The notes: generated from the sequence alone by a model not told the origin. Shown: positions 1 through 8,869, counted from the first letter of the stretch. The stretch is 34,221 bases of DNA from SYAN01 sp049459795 (GCA_049459795.1 JBMUDS010000009.1:1-34221), one strand, 5' to 3'. Numbers and translations are program-made.

Positions 1-2431
1 CCTTGTCGTCGCGAACGCTGGTCAATAGCGCTGCCATGTACTCGGTCGGGTAATTTGCTTTGAGGTATGCAGTCCAATAAGAGACGACGCCATAACCTGC
101 GCTATGAGCACGATTGAACGCATAATCTGAGAACGGAATCAACGTCTTCCAGAGTTCCTCGATCGCATCGGTCGAAAAACCATTCGAACGCATACCACTT
201 TCGAAGTGGACATATTCCTTGTCAAGGATGTCTTTGTTCTTCTTGCCCATCGCCTTGCGGAGCAAGTCTGCGCGACCTAGTGAGAAGCCAGCGACTTTCT
301 GTGCAATCGCCATCACCTGTTCTTGGTAGACGATGAGGCCATAGGTATCGCCCAAGATCTCGGCGAGAGGTACTTCCAATTCTGGGTGGATCGGCTCTAC
401 ACGCTTTCGGCCATTCTTTCGATCAGCATAGTCGTTATGCGCGTTGACTCCCATAGGACCGGGTCGGTAGAGCGCGATCACAGCAGAGATGTCCTCGAAG
501 GAGTCCGGTGCCATCGACTTCAACAAGGCTCGCATCGGTCCGCCATCGAGCTGAAAGACACCGAGCGTCTCGCCGCGCGATAGCAACTCGAATGTCTTGG
601 CGTCATCGAGGTCTGAAGTGGAGAGCGTGACATGCTCCCCGCGATTACGTGCGATGCTAGCGAGACATTCATCGATGACAGAGAGATTCCTAAGGCCCAA
701 GAAGTCCATCTTGAGTAACCCGGTGGATTCGCATGCTCCCATGTCGAATTGAGTGATGACCGCGCCATCGGACTCGCGGCGGTGGATCGGAATGACGTCT
801 ATCAAAGGATCGCGACTGAGGATCACACCGGCTGCGTGAACACCCCATTGACGCTTCAATCCTTCAAGGCCTCGAGCAGTGTCGACTACTCGTCTCGCTT
901 CTGGGTCACTCTCGTAAAGTTTCCTGAATTCCCCTGCCTCCGAGAATCGTTCGTCCTTGGTATCGAATACCCCTGCCAAGGAGATGTCCTTACCCATGAC
1001 CGCTGGTGGTAGAGCTTTGGTGAGCCGCTCGCCGATTGCATATGGGAAGCCAAGGACTCGAGTCGCATCTTTGATCGCTTGTTTCGATTTGATATTTCCG
1101 TAGGTGATGATCTGAGCTACCCGATCCTCACCGTATTTGTCGGTCGCGTAGCGAATCATCTCGGCGCGTCGACGCTCATCGAAGTCGAGATCGATATCTG
1201 GCATCGAGATTCGCTCCGGGTTGAGGAATCGCTCGAAGAGCAATCCGTACTTGATCGGATCCAGCGCTGTGATACCAAGGGCATAAGAGACTAGAGAGCC
1301 CGCTGCAGATCCTCGACCAGGTCCCACCCAGATCCCATTCTCCTTTGCATGACGCACCAAGTCTGCAACGACCAAGAAGTAGCCAGGAAAACCCATCTTG
1401 CACATCACATCGAGTTCGTAATCGAGTCTCTCTTGATAATTCGGTGGCACGGTTCCTTGAAGTCTCTCGTTCAGACCTTTCGTAGCAAGGGAGCGCAACC
1501 AACTATCTTCGCTCTCACCATCAGGGACTGGGAATCGAGGCAAGAGATTCTCGCCCTCGCGTAACGTCACTTCACATCTTTCTGCGATCAGTAGCGTGTT
1601 ATCGCAAGCCTCTGGGAGTTCGCGGAAGAGATCCCTCATCTCTCGGGCGCTTTTGAGATAGAACTGATCGTTATCGAACTTGAATCGCTTCGGATCCGCC
1701 AAAGTGGACGCTGATTGGACGCAGAGCAATGCCGCATGTGCATCGAAGTCACTGTTGAATGTGTAGTGAAGGTCGTTTGTGGCAAGGAGAGGTAGGCCAA
1801 GTTCACGCGATAACCGCATCAAATCCTCGCGTGACCGACGCTCGATTTCGATTCCATGATCCATCAACTCGATGTAGAAATTCTCGGGACCGAAGATCTC
1901 TGCCAATTCTGCAGCAGCGCTCCGCGCCTCGTTATAGGCACCCATTCGAATACGAGTCTGGACCTCGCCGCCTGGGCAGCCGGTAGTTCCGATCAGTCCC
2001 TCCGAATATCGTGACAATAGTTCACGGTCGATCCGTGGCTTGTAATAGAAACCTTCGAGCGATGAGAGCGACGCCAACCGATAGAGATTGGCTAGCCCAA
2101 CATCGTTCTGTGCCAGCAATGTCATGTGGGTATACGCGCCACCGGAAGAGACATCATCTTCGCCACCTTCAGCCCATTTCACTCGCTTCTTCTCGAATCG
2201 CGAGCCAGGGGCTACATAAGCCTCTAAACCGATGATTGGGTTGACGCCATTCGATTTCATCGTCTTGTAGAAGTCGAATGCACCAAAGAGATTGCCATGG
2301 TCAGTCATCGCAAGAGCTGGCATACCTTGACGGGAGGTCTCCTCGGCAAGGTCTTTCAATCTGGCTGCGCCGTCAAGCATCGAATACTCGGTATGCACGT
2401 GAAGATGAACGAAATTCTCTTCACGTTTCAC
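1..2431 (-). CDS. dnaE1: DNA polymerase III alpha subunit, replicative type (partial, 3' end off window)
   Basis: This is the main replicative polymerase subunit, which extends DNA on the beta clamp. The first 810 residues are present and the gene continues past the left edge. The PHP domain begins at residue 8, and its metal ligands H11 and H13 are kept in HLHVHTEYS. The palm motif PDIDLDFDE gives catalytic D412 and D414, and the third aspartate is D576 in KMDFLGLR. The start is GTG at 2431: an in-frame TAA lies just upstream with no other start between, and GAAAGG sits 8 bases before the GTG. It is the last visible gene of the operon that begins with the DksA-like gene, 102 bp after rluD. 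The intact PHP domain and motif order separate it from the second DnaE at 29909-33187. Identification is secure. Confidence 0.97.
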   Translation of the reverse strand, partial: MKREENFVHLHVHTEYSMLDGAARLKDLAEETSRQGMPALAMTDHGNLFGAFDFYKTMKSNGVNPIIGLEAYVAPGSRFEKKRVKWAEGGEDDVSSGGAYTHMTLLAQNDVGLANLYRLASLSSLEGFYYKPRIDRELLSRYSEGLIGTTGCPGGEVQTRIRMGAYNEARSAAAELAEIFGPENFYIELMDHGIEIERRSREDLMRLSRELGLPLLATNDLHYTFNSDFDAHAALLCVQSASTLADPKRFKFDNDQFYLKSAREMRDLFRELPEACDNTLLIAERCEVTLREGENLLPRFPVPDGESEDSWLRSLATKGLNERLQGTVPPNYQERLDYELDVMCKMGFPGYFLVVADLVRHAKENGIWVGPGRGSAAGSLVSYALGITALDPIKYGLLFERFLNPERISMPDIDLDFDERRRAEMIRYATDKYGEDRVAQIITYGNIKSKQAIKDATRVLGFPYAIGERLTKALPPAVMGKDISLAGVFDTKDERFSEAGEFRKLYESDPEARRVVDTARGLEGLKRQWGVHAAGVILSRDPLIDVIPIHRRESDGAVITQFDMGACESTGLLKMDFLGLRNLSVIDECLASIARNRGEHVTLSTSDLDDAKTFELLSRGETLGVFQLDGGPMRALLKSMAPDSFEDISAVIALYRPGPMGVNAHNDYADRKNGRKRVEPIHPELEVPLAEILGDTYGLIVYQEQVMAIAQKVAGFSLGRADLLRKAMGKKNKDILDKEYVHFESGMRSNGFSTDAIEELWKTLIPFSDYAFNRAHSAGYGVVSYWTAYLKANYPTEYMAALLTSVRDDK

Positions 2432-2533
2432 TTGATGGACCTTTCTATTGCTTACTTAATGCTTCGTTATTGCTTCTTCACAAGACTTGCTTCTTCAAGC
2501 AGCCAGTACAGCTGAATCGCCGTGAGCGTATCT

Positions 2534-3475
2534 TCACCCGCCGATACTCGAGCGCAATGACTCGAGACTTTCCGACAAGTCCGCAGGATACGGGGCATGA
2601 AATCGGACACGTTCACCGGAGCGCGGGTGACTGAATTCCAACTCCATGGCATGGAGCCAGGGGCGACTGATCGAGAGCGCCTTTGCGAGCCGGGGATCTG
2701 CGCCATAAGTGAGATCCCCTACAAGTGGGTGCTTGATCGCGGAGAAGTGCACTCTGATCTGATGGGTGCGGCCGGTCTCTAACTCGATGCGCAAGAGAGT
2801 CACCGCCGGGAAGAACTCCATCGCTTCGTAGTGCGTAATACTCGGTTTTCCCGATGCGACGACAGCAAAACGATGGTCTTCCTTCGGGTGACGGTCAATA
2901 GGTGCATCGATAGTTCCAACTGCGGGGTCGATATGACCTTGTGCCAACGCGTAGTAGACCTTCGAGACTTCCCGGTCCTTGAATTGTGATTTGAGCGCAC
3001 GATGTGCGATGGATGATTTGGCAACCACCATGACACCACTGGTGCCGACATCGAGGCGGTGCACGATCCCTTCTCTTTCCTCAGCACCCTGCGAGGAGAG
3101 CTGAACCCCCATCGCCTGAAGTGAACCTGTCACAGTGGGACCTGTCCATCCTGGACTCGGATGCGCGGCAACGCCGACGGGTTTATCGATCACGACAATG
3201 TCTTCATCCTCATAAAGGATGGGGATATCGACAACGGCTTCACTCTCCTCTTTCCGAGCCGGTATCTTCACAAAGACTTTATCGCCGGGAGTTACGCGAT
3301 CAGATTTACGTACCAGCTTTCCAGTCTTCGCATGAGTGATGACTTCTTGCTCGAAAAGAGGCTCTAGCGCGCTGCGCGACAAACCAAGCTCGCGTGCGAT
3401 CACTTGGTCATACCTCATCCCTGCTGAATCTTCGTGTAAATCGATCTCATGGATCTTGTCGAACTCGATGCTCAT
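2534..3475 (-). CDS. rluD: RluA/RluD-family 23S rRNA pseudouridine synthase
   Basis: It isomerises uridine to pseudouridine in RNA; the RluD branch acts on helix 69 of 23S rRNA. The product is 313 residues. An S4-type RNA-binding domain covers about residues 20-72, followed by the catalytic domain with HRLD at 139-142, where D142 is the nucleophile, in the context GIVHRLDVGTSG. GRTHQIRVH near the C terminus is the other family signature. I chose ATG at 3475, 4 bases after the lspA stop and preceded by GAG at suitable spacing; an ATG at 3499 would overlap lspA by 20 bp. The order lspA-rluD-dnaE is conserved in Actinobacteria, which favours rluD over other RluA paralogues, but the exact target uridines are inferred. 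Confidence 0.92.
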   Translation of the reverse strand: MSIEFDKIHEIDLHEDSAGMRYDQVIARELGLSRSALEPLFEQEVITHAKTGKLVRKSDRVTPGDKVFVKIPARKEESEAVVDIPILYEDEDIVVIDKPVGVAAHPSPGWTGPTVTGSLQAMGVQLSSQGAEEREGIVHRLDVGTSGVMVVAKSSIAHRALKSQFKDREVSKVYYALAQGHIDPAVGTIDAPIDRHPKEDHRFAVVASGKPSITHYEAMEFFPAVTLLRIELETGRTHQIRVHFSAIKHPLVGDLTYGADPRLAKALSISRPWLHAMELEFSHPRSGERVRFHAPYPADLSESLESLRSSIGG

Positions 3476-3479
3476 TGCT

Positions 3480-4004
3480 TCACTCGCTATCCGAATCATG
3501 TGAACGATCTCCGAAGGTAGCGAACGGCTGCACGTCCTTGATCAGCAAGTAGGTGATCCAAACTCCAGAGAGAGTGATGGCGATGTCAGCGATGTTGAAG
3601 ATCGGCCAGCGTGGGATCTGGATGAAGTCGACCACGTGTCCCTGAAGAAGATGTGGTTCACGGAAGATCCGGTCAAGGAGGTTTCCGAGCACGCCACCGA
3701 GAAGGAGACCGAATCCGATCGCCCACCTCATCTCGACCACTTTGCGCGCGAAGAGCCCGAGAGCGATCGTGACGGAAAAGGCGAAGAGAGTAAGGAAGAG
3801 CGTGAAGTCCTCCCCAATATTGAAGGCTGCACCACTATTGGAGGTGTGATTGAACTTGAGTAAATCGCCGAGCACTTCTATTGCTGGACGTGATGAGAGA
3901 TAAGAGACTGCCCAGGACTTCGATGCCTGATCGAAGGAGAGGACAAACATCGCTAGGAGGAAGATCCACCTGCGCGCTCTAGGTAACTTATCTTCGAGCT
4001 GCAC
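3480..4004 (-). CDS. lspA: Lipoprotein signal peptidase (signal peptidase II)
   Basis: This inner-membrane aspartyl protease cleaves the signal peptide of diacylated prolipoproteins. The product is 174 residues, a normal length. Four hydrophobic segments are visible (about 12-31, 67-86, 94-110 and 137-156). Family boxes are FDQASK around D25, the NxxxNxGAAF box at 52-61, GNLLDR with catalytic D111, and FNIADIAI with catalytic D140. The start is GTG at 4004, 8 bases after the stop of the DksA-like gene, with a weak GGGA upstream. It lies inside the operon with rluD and dnaE1 and has no promoter of its own that I can see. Confidence 0.96.
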   Translation of the reverse strand: MQLEDKLPRARRWIFLLAMFVLSFDQASKSWAVSYLSSRPAIEVLGDLLKFNHTSNSGAAFNIGEDFTLFLTLFAFSVTIALGLFARKVVEMRWAIGFGLLLGGVLGNLLDRIFREPHLLQGHVVDFIQIPRWPIFNIADIAITLSGVWITYLLIKDVQPFATFGDRSHDSDSE

Positions 4005-4012
4005 GAGTCCCG

Positions 4013-4831
4013 TCAGCGACGTTCTTCTTTAGCCTTGCACTTCATGCATAAGGTCGCGCGTGGGAAGACCTTCAGGCGTGCTTTACTGATCGGATTCTGA
4101 CAATCCTCGCATCGACCATAAGTCTTACCGTCGATGCGCTCGAGCGCCCGCTCGGTCTGCAACACCATGTCGCGCGCGTTGTAGACGAGTGACATCTCAT
4201 GTTCTCGCTCGAAGGTCTTCGTGCCCGCATCGGCTTGATCGTCACCGGCACCGATGCCATCTCGTTCGATCAAGTCATCCATCTCTGACTCGATCTCCGC
4301 CAAGTCAGCCTTCAATCGAATCAAATCCTTTGCCAGCTCGCTTCGAACGCTCTTCAATTCCGTCGCACTCCACTGATCGTCACCTTCTGATGATTCGACC
4401 GGAACCGGGGCGCCTTTGATCGGCTTGAGTTGTGGAACTTTCTTCGCTTGATTGCCCTTAGCGCCCTGCTTTGCAGTACGAGCAGGAGGCAACATCAAGA
4501 GTTTCTTCTCTTCGACGACCGCCTCTGCATTGGCCTCGACTTCGGGCTTGTAGACCGAGATGGTCGTCGCACCTTTAGCTGTCGTAGAGGTGAGTGCCGT
4601 CTTTGCCTTTCCACGAACGATCACGGGTTTCGAAGCAGCGCTCTTCTTGAGCTCTGGTTTCTTCGGGGCGGGCTTCTTGGCCACCACTTTCGTGGACTTC
4701 TTCACTGCTGACTTCGAGGGGCTCTTCTTCGCAGCTTTGCTCGGTTTTGCAACCTTCTTCGCAGCCTTACTCGCAACCTTTTTCTTGGCTGGTTTCGCCG
4801 CGGACTTTGATTTTGGCTTCTTTGCTGGCAC
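4013..4831 (-). CDS. DksA/TraR-type zinc-finger protein with long Lys/Ala-rich N-terminal tail
   Basis: The product is 272 residues. Residues 1-70 are almost entirely Lys, Ala, Pro and Ser, including AAKK, PAKK and KKPAPKK runs, like a histone H1 tail. Residues 70-150 are a low-complexity linker. Residues 155-272 are a DksA/TraR module: a coiled coil (about 157-190 and 205-234), a tip with D198 and D201 that roughly matches the DxxDxA motif of DksA, and a C4 zinc finger (C241, C244, C262, C265). DksA relatives enter the RNA polymerase secondary channel; the tail may bind DNA or RNA, but that is inference. The GTG start is the only one that includes the tail, and a TACCCT -10 box ends 6 bases upstream, which fits leaderless translation. 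It heads the operon with lspA, rluD and dnaE1. DksA-like genes upstream of lspA are common in Actinobacteria. Confidence 0.85.
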   Translation of the reverse strand: MPAKKPKSKSAAKPAKKKVASKAAKKVAKPSKAAKKSPSKSAVKKSTKVVAKKPAPKKPELKKSAASKPVIVRGKAKTALTSTTAKGATTISVYKPEVEANAEAVVEEKKLLMLPPARTAKQGAKGNQAKKVPQLKPIKGAPVPVESSEGDDQWSATELKSVRSELAKDLIRLKADLAEIESEMDDLIERDGIGAGDDQADAGTKTFEREHEMSLVYNARDMVLQTERALERIDGKTYGRCEDCQNPISKARLKVFPRATLCMKCKAKEERR

Positions 4832-4837
4832 GGGCAG

Positions 4838-4843
4838 AGGGTA
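4838..4843 (-). promoter_or_regulatory. -10 box (TACCCT) of DksA-lspA-rluD-dnaE1 operon, leaderless
   Basis: TACCCT read on the minus strand fits the actinobacterial TANNNT -10 pattern. Six bases separate it from the GTG at 4831, so transcription probably starts at or next to the start codon. No Shine-Dalgarno sequence is present and no clear -35 box is visible. Confidence 0.55.
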
Positions 4844-4853
4844 GTGGCATTGG

Positions 4854-4859
4854 TAGGCT
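4854..4859 (+). promoter_or_regulatory. -10 box (TAGGCT) of ileS, leaderless
   Basis: TAGGCT fits TANNNT and lies 7 bases before the ileS ATG at 4867. The upstream bases hold no Shine-Dalgarno sequence. This box is only 10 bp from the opposing -10 box of the DksA operon, so the two polymerases would compete for the same DNA. Confidence 0.55.
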
Positions 4860-4866
4860 TGCGCGA

Positions 4867-7800
4867 ATGAGCGAGCGCCAATATCCGCAGCTCTCCCCTC
4901 ATATCGATCTCCCGGCTACGGAGCGCCAAGTCCTCGAGTTCTGGGACAGTAACGAGATTTTCGCGAAGTCACTCTCTTCACGCGAATCTGGCGAACCTTG
5001 GACCTTCTTCGAAGGTCCACCTACCGCAAACGGAATGCCAGGCACTCATCACATCGAAGCTCGCGTCTTCAAAGATGTATTCCCCCGATTCCACACCATG
5101 AAAGGTCGATTCGTTCGACGCAAAGCAGGTTGGGATTGCCATGGGCTGCCGGTGGAGATCGCAGTCGAAAAGGAGTTGGGCTTCGCTGGTAAGGGCGATA
5201 TCGAGAAGTTCGGAATTGCAGAGTTCAACGCGAAGTGTCGTGAATCGGTGCAACGACACGTTGGTGCCTTCACGGATATGACCAAGCGCATGGGATTCTG
5301 GGTCGATTTCGATCAGGCGTATTGGACCATGTCGCCTGAATATGTGGAGAGCATCTGGTGGTCCCTAAAGGAGATCTGGAAGAAGGGCCTTCTCGGTGAG
5401 GACCATCGAGTCGCACCTTATTGCCCCCGATGTGGCACAGGTCTTTCTGATCATGAACTGGCTCAAGGGTATGAGACAGTCACTGACCCATCGGTCTATG
5501 TTCGATTCCCTGCTACGTCAGGGAAGTTAGCCGAGCTTGGTGCGAAGTTCTTGGTCTGGACTACGACACCGTGGACTCTCGTCTCGAATACTGCGGTGGC
5601 AGTCAACCCCGATGTCGAATATCTCGTAGTGGAGCGGATCGAGGATGGCGAGCGACTCGTCATCGCAAGCGATCTCGCACATGTCGCCGGTGAACATAAA
5701 GAGGTAGCGCGGTACAAAGGCGCAGAACTAGAGCGCATCTCCTACTCCCGGCCATTCGACCTCGTCGATATCCCAGACTCTCATTACATCGTGCTTGGTG
5801 AGTATGTGACAGTCGAAGATGGCACCGGATTGGTCCATCAATCCCCCGCCTTCGGTGCGGATGACCTTGCCGTATGTCGGCGATACGGTTTGCCTGTCGT
5901 CAATCCAGTTCGAGGCGACGGCACATTCGACAGTGCGCTCCCTCTCATCGGAGGACAGTTCTTCAAAGAGGCTGATAAGGCACTCGTGAAGGATCTGAAG
6001 TCAAGGAATCTTCTCTTCAAGCATCTTCCCTACGAGCACTCTTATCCGCACTGTTGGCGATGCCACACCCCGCTGATCTACTACGCGCAACCCTCTTGGT
6101 ACATCCGCACGACACAGATCAAAGATGCTCTACTGCGCGAGAATGCTGCGACGGATTGGCATCCAGAGACGATCAAGAACGGTCGATATGGAGATTGGCT
6201 CGATAACAACATCGACTGGGCACTCTCGCGGAATCGATTCTGGGGTACACCTTTACCTATCTGGCGTTGTGAGAGTGGTGATCGCTCGCATGACATCTGC
6301 ATCGGATCATTACGTGAACTAGGTGAGCTGGCGGGCAGGGATCTCTCCTCGATGGATCCGCATCGACCTTATGTTGATGACATATCTTTCAAATGTGGTG
6401 CATGTCAGAACGAGATGAAGCGCGTACCAGAGGTGATCGATGTCTGGTACGACTCCGGTGCGATGCCGTTCGCTCAATGGGGATATCCTCACACGGAAGG
6501 CTCGCACGAGATCTTCGATTCGGCCTATCCGGCAGATTTCATCTGTGAGGCAATAGATCAGACACGTGGCTGGTTCTATACCTTGATGGCGATCGGCACA
6601 CTGGTCTTCGATCGATCCTCATATCGCAGTGTGCTTTGCCTTGGTCATATCCTCGATAAAGACGGTCGCAAGATGAGCAAGCATCTCGGCAATGTCTTGG
6701 AGCCGATGTCCCTGATGGATCAGCATGGTGCCGATGCGGTTCGTTGGTTCATGTTGGCGGCTGGATCTCCCTGGAGTGCTCGGCGGGTCGGACATGAGCT
6801 GATCACGGAGGTGGTCAGGAAGACTTTGCTCACCTATTGGAACACAGTCTCGTTCCAGACTCTCTATGCCAGGGCGGCAGGATTCACTCCCTCTCGTTCT
6901 GGTGCCGCACCAGAGAGCGAGCACCTTCTCGACCGTTGGATCATCAGTGAGTTGAACATGCTGATCGCATCCGTCGACGAAGCCCTCTCTCGCTTCGACT
7001 CACAAGAAAGTGGTCGAGTGATCGCTGAATTCATCGATCAACTCTCCAATTGGTATGTCCGTAGGTCTCGTCGAAGGTTCTGGGATGGCAACCCTCAAGC
7101 ACTTGAGACTCTCCATTATTGTCTTGAGAAGGTCACTCTCTTGATGGCTCCTATGGTCCCCTTCATCACTGAACATGTTTGGCAGAACTTGATCCGTTCT
7201 GTCTCACTTAAGGCTCCAGAATCGGTCCACTTGGCCGACTTCCCCGTTGTCGATCGATCATTGATCGATAGCGAACTATCTTCACAAGTGGCTTTGACCC
7301 GTCGCCTCGTCGAATTAGGTCGTGCCGCACGTGCCGAATCTTCAGTGAAGATCCGACAACCTCTCTCTCGGATCTTGATCTCAGCACCAGGCTGGCAGGC
7401 ACTTCCGAACGAACTGCGTGACCAGATATCCGACGAGCTCAATGTGATTGCCCTCGATGATCTCTCTGTCGTCGGTGATCTCGTCGATGTGACCGTCAAG
7501 GCAAATTTCCGACCGTTGGGTGCTAAGTACGGCGCAGCAGTGCAGTCGATCGCACGTGCAATTCAAAGTGAGAACGCTTCGCAACTGGTCAAAGACGTTC
7601 GCACTAGCGGCAAAGTCGCCATCGAGTACTCATCATCCGATGGTGGGATCGTTACTGCTGACCTCACTCTCGATGACCTCGTGATCACTGAGACGCCACG
7701 CGAGGGTTGGACCTTTGCCTCAGCTCATGGCGAAAGCGTGGCCCTCGACTTGACGCTCGATGACGACTTGATCGCACGAGGTATCGCTCGTGAGGCGATC

Positions 7801-8010
7801 CGATTGATTCAAGATGAGCGAAAGGCGCTGGGATTCGACATCTCAGATCGAATCACCATGGTCTGGAACGCAGGCGAAGAATTCATTGCGGCTATCTCCG
7901 CGCATTCTGCGCACATCGGAGAAGAGGTACTCGCGCTGGGAATTTCACGAGATACAACATTGCCACTCGGCGAGAACGAACTAGGACTCGCTCTTCGCCT
8001 TACGAAGTAG
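4867..8010 (+). CDS. ileS: Isoleucyl-tRNA synthetase
   Basis: It charges tRNA-Ile with isoleucine. The product is 1047 residues, the long actinobacterial form. The HIGH box appears as PGTHH (58-62) within GPPTANGMPGTHHIEARVFKD, and the KMSKH loop is at 602-606, followed by LGNVLEP. The CP1 editing insert lies between them (about 200-400), and the anticodon-binding region with NWYVRRSRRRFW follows. I chose ATG at 4867 (MSERQYPQL) instead of an in-frame ATG at 4747, because the longer form would be antisense to most of the lysine-rich tail of the DksA-like gene, and because TAGGCT lies 7 bases before 4867. It is the only plus-strand gene in the left half and is transcribed divergently from the dnaE1 operon. 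Confidence 0.97.
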   Translation: MSERQYPQLSPHIDLPATERQVLEFWDSNEIFAKSLSSRESGEPWTFFEGPPTANGMPGTHHIEARVFKDVFPRFHTMKGRFVRRKAGWDCHGLPVEIAVEKELGFAGKGDIEKFGIAEFNAKCRESVQRHVGAFTDMTKRMGFWVDFDQAYWTMSPEYVESIWWSLKEIWKKGLLGEDHRVAPYCPRCGTGLSDHELAQGYETVTDPSVYVRFPATSGKLAELGAKFLVWTTTPWTLVSNTAVAVNPDVEYLVVERIEDGERLVIASDLAHVAGEHKEVARYKGAELERISYSRPFDLVDIPDSHYIVLGEYVTVEDGTGLVHQSPAFGADDLAVCRRYGLPVVNPVRGDGTFDSALPLIGGQFFKEADKALVKDLKSRNLLFKHLPYEHSYPHCWRCHTPLIYYAQPSWYIRTTQIKDALLRENAATDWHPETIKNGRYGDWLDNNIDWALSRNRFWGTPLPIWRCESGDRSHDICIGSLRELGELAGRDLSSMDPHRPYVDDISFKCGACQNEMKRVPEVIDVWYDSGAMPFAQWGYPHTEGSHEIFDSAYPADFICEAIDQTRGWFYTLMAIGTLVFDRSSYRSVLCLGHILDKDGRKMSKHLGNVLEPMSLMDQHGADAVRWFMLAAGSPWSARRVGHELITEVVRKTLLTYWNTVSFQTLYARAAGFTPSRSGAAPESEHLLDRWIISELNMLIASVDEALSRFDSQESGRVIAEFIDQLSNWYVRRSRRRFWDGNPQALETLHYCLEKVTLLMAPMVPFITEHVWQNLIRSVSLKAPESVHLADFPVVDRSLIDSELSSQVALTRRLVELGRAARAESSVKIRQPLSRILISAPGWQALPNELRDQISDELNVIALDDLSVVGDLVDVTVKANFRPLGAKYGAAVQSIARAIQSENASQLVKDVRTSGKVAIEYSSSDGGIVTADLTLDDLVITETPREGWTFASAHGESVALDLTLDDDLIARGIAREAIRLIQDERKALGFDISDRITMVWNAGEEFIAAISAHSAHIGEEVLALGISRDTTLPLGENELGLALRLTK

Positions 8011-8023
8011 CGACGCTACTTCG
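8003..8023 (+). terminator. Palindrome across the ileS stop codon, possible terminator
   Basis: CGAAGTAGCG, one central A, then CGCTACTTCG form a perfect inverted repeat that includes the TAG stop of ileS. A moderately T-rich stretch (TCTTGTT) follows within 10 bases. It lies between the convergent ileS and yggT genes and could end transcription on the plus strand. A real hairpin would need to open to about 8 bp with a 5-base loop, and there is no long U tract. Confidence 0.45.
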
Positions 8024-8071
8024 CGCTCGATCTTGTTCGCGTTTCTTCGCGGCGGTGGATTCAGTCGGCTT

Positions 8072-8362
8072 CTAGATAGGAAGCGCTCGGATCAGTGGGA
8101 TGACGAGCCACTGGATTCCGAAGAAAAGCACGATGAAAGAGAGATCCAGTGCCACCGGACCTAGGCGAAGTGGCGGAACGAATCGACGTACGAACCCCAG
8201 AGGCTTATCTGTCAGCACATAGACAATCTCAAGAATCGGCAACAAGATTCCACGCGGTCGCCAATTCGGTTTGAACATTCGCACGTAGTCCAGGATCAGT
8301 CGCGCCAGCAAGACGAGGACGAAGATGTTGAGGATCTGGATGAGAAGCGAACCTATGCTCAT
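8072..8362 (-). CDS. yggT: YggT-family small membrane protein
   Basis: The product is 96 residues with two hydrophobic segments (about 3-27 and 70-93) flanking a basic central loop that contains FKPNWRPRG and the family-typical LTDKPLGFVRRFVPP. YggT proteins are found next to sepF in Actinobacteria, Firmicutes and Cyanobacteria and are thought to help organise division or envelope proteins, but the biochemical role is not settled. The ATG follows the sepF stop by 21 bases and is probably read from the sepF transcript. In many Actinobacteria divIVA/wag31 comes next; here the next gene is ileS on the other strand. Confidence 0.9.
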   Translation of the reverse strand: MSIGSLLIQILNIFVLVLLARLILDYVRMFKPNWRPRGILLPILEIVYVLTDKPLGFVRRFVPPLRLGPVALDLSFIVLFFGIQWLVIPLIRALPI

Positions 8363-8383
8363 ATCGGGCGGGGCTCTTTATCT

Positions 8384-8863
8384 TCAGCTCTGGTTGAAGA
8401 AGTCTGCCGAAGCAGCTGCTGCCGCAGACTTGTCTTCCGCACTGACCGTCACATTCGGAGGTGAGAGCAAGAAGACTTTCGAGGTAACGCGCTCGATCGA
8501 TCCACTATGACCGAAGACCAATCCTGATGCGAAATCGATGATCCGTTTCCGTTCAGAATCATCCATGTCGCTGAGATTGATGATCACTGGATTACCTTGA
8601 CGGAAATGTTCGCCGACGGTCCGGGCTTCGTTGTAGAACCTTGGATGTAATGTGATGATCCGATCGAGGTTCGCACTTTGCATCATCCCAGGGAGTGGTT
8701 GGGAGGGCTGGGCGACCACAGGAGCAGTTGATCTTTGTGGTTGAACGCTCGGTGATGGAGAAGTCACGGTTCGGAGTGCGGGACGTGCTGCCTCTACAAC
8801 CGGCGCTTCATCAGGTTCGGTCAAACCGAGGTAATCGGTCATCTTTCGTAGGCCCTTGGACAT
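8384..8863 (-). CDS. sepF: Cell division protein SepF
   Basis: SepF anchors FtsZ filaments to the membrane and is the main FtsZ tether in Actinobacteria, which lack FtsA. The product is 159 residues. The N terminus MSKGLRKMTDYLGL is the short amphipathic membrane-binding helix. Residues about 20-62 are a Pro/Ser/Ala-rich linker. The core domain (about 66-140) contains HPRFYNEARTVGEHFRQGNPVIINLSDMD and the helix-strand run RIIDFASGLVFGHSGSIERVTSKVFLLSP. The tail (about 141-159) is alanine-rich. The ATG lies 18 bases after the yggS stop, and a TAAAAT box ends 6 bases before it, so sepF probably has its own leaderless promoter as well as read-through. Confidence 0.95.
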   Translation of the reverse strand: MSKGLRKMTDYLGLTEPDEAPVVEAARPALRTVTSPSPSVQPQRSTAPVVAQPSQPLPGMMQSANLDRIITLHPRFYNEARTVGEHFRQGNPVIINLSDMDDSERKRIIDFASGLVFGHSGSIERVTSKVFLLSPPNVTVSAEDKSAAAAASADFFNQS

Positions 8864-8869
8864 GTCTGA

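Noticed and set aside
2432..2533. Two copies of TGCTTCTTCA (2471 and 2488) between rluD and dnaE1
   Set aside because: The repeat is short, part of a T/C-rich stretch, and overlaps possible small stems; I could not link it to a promoter or terminator.
3636..3863. Plus-strand open frame inside lspA rich in charged residues
   Set aside because: It is a reverse-strand shadow of lspA with no ribosome site or known domain.
4747..4866. N-terminal extension of ileS by 40 codons
   Set aside because: It is antisense to the lysine tail of the DksA-like gene, is unlike IleS N termini, and ignores the -10 box just before 4867.
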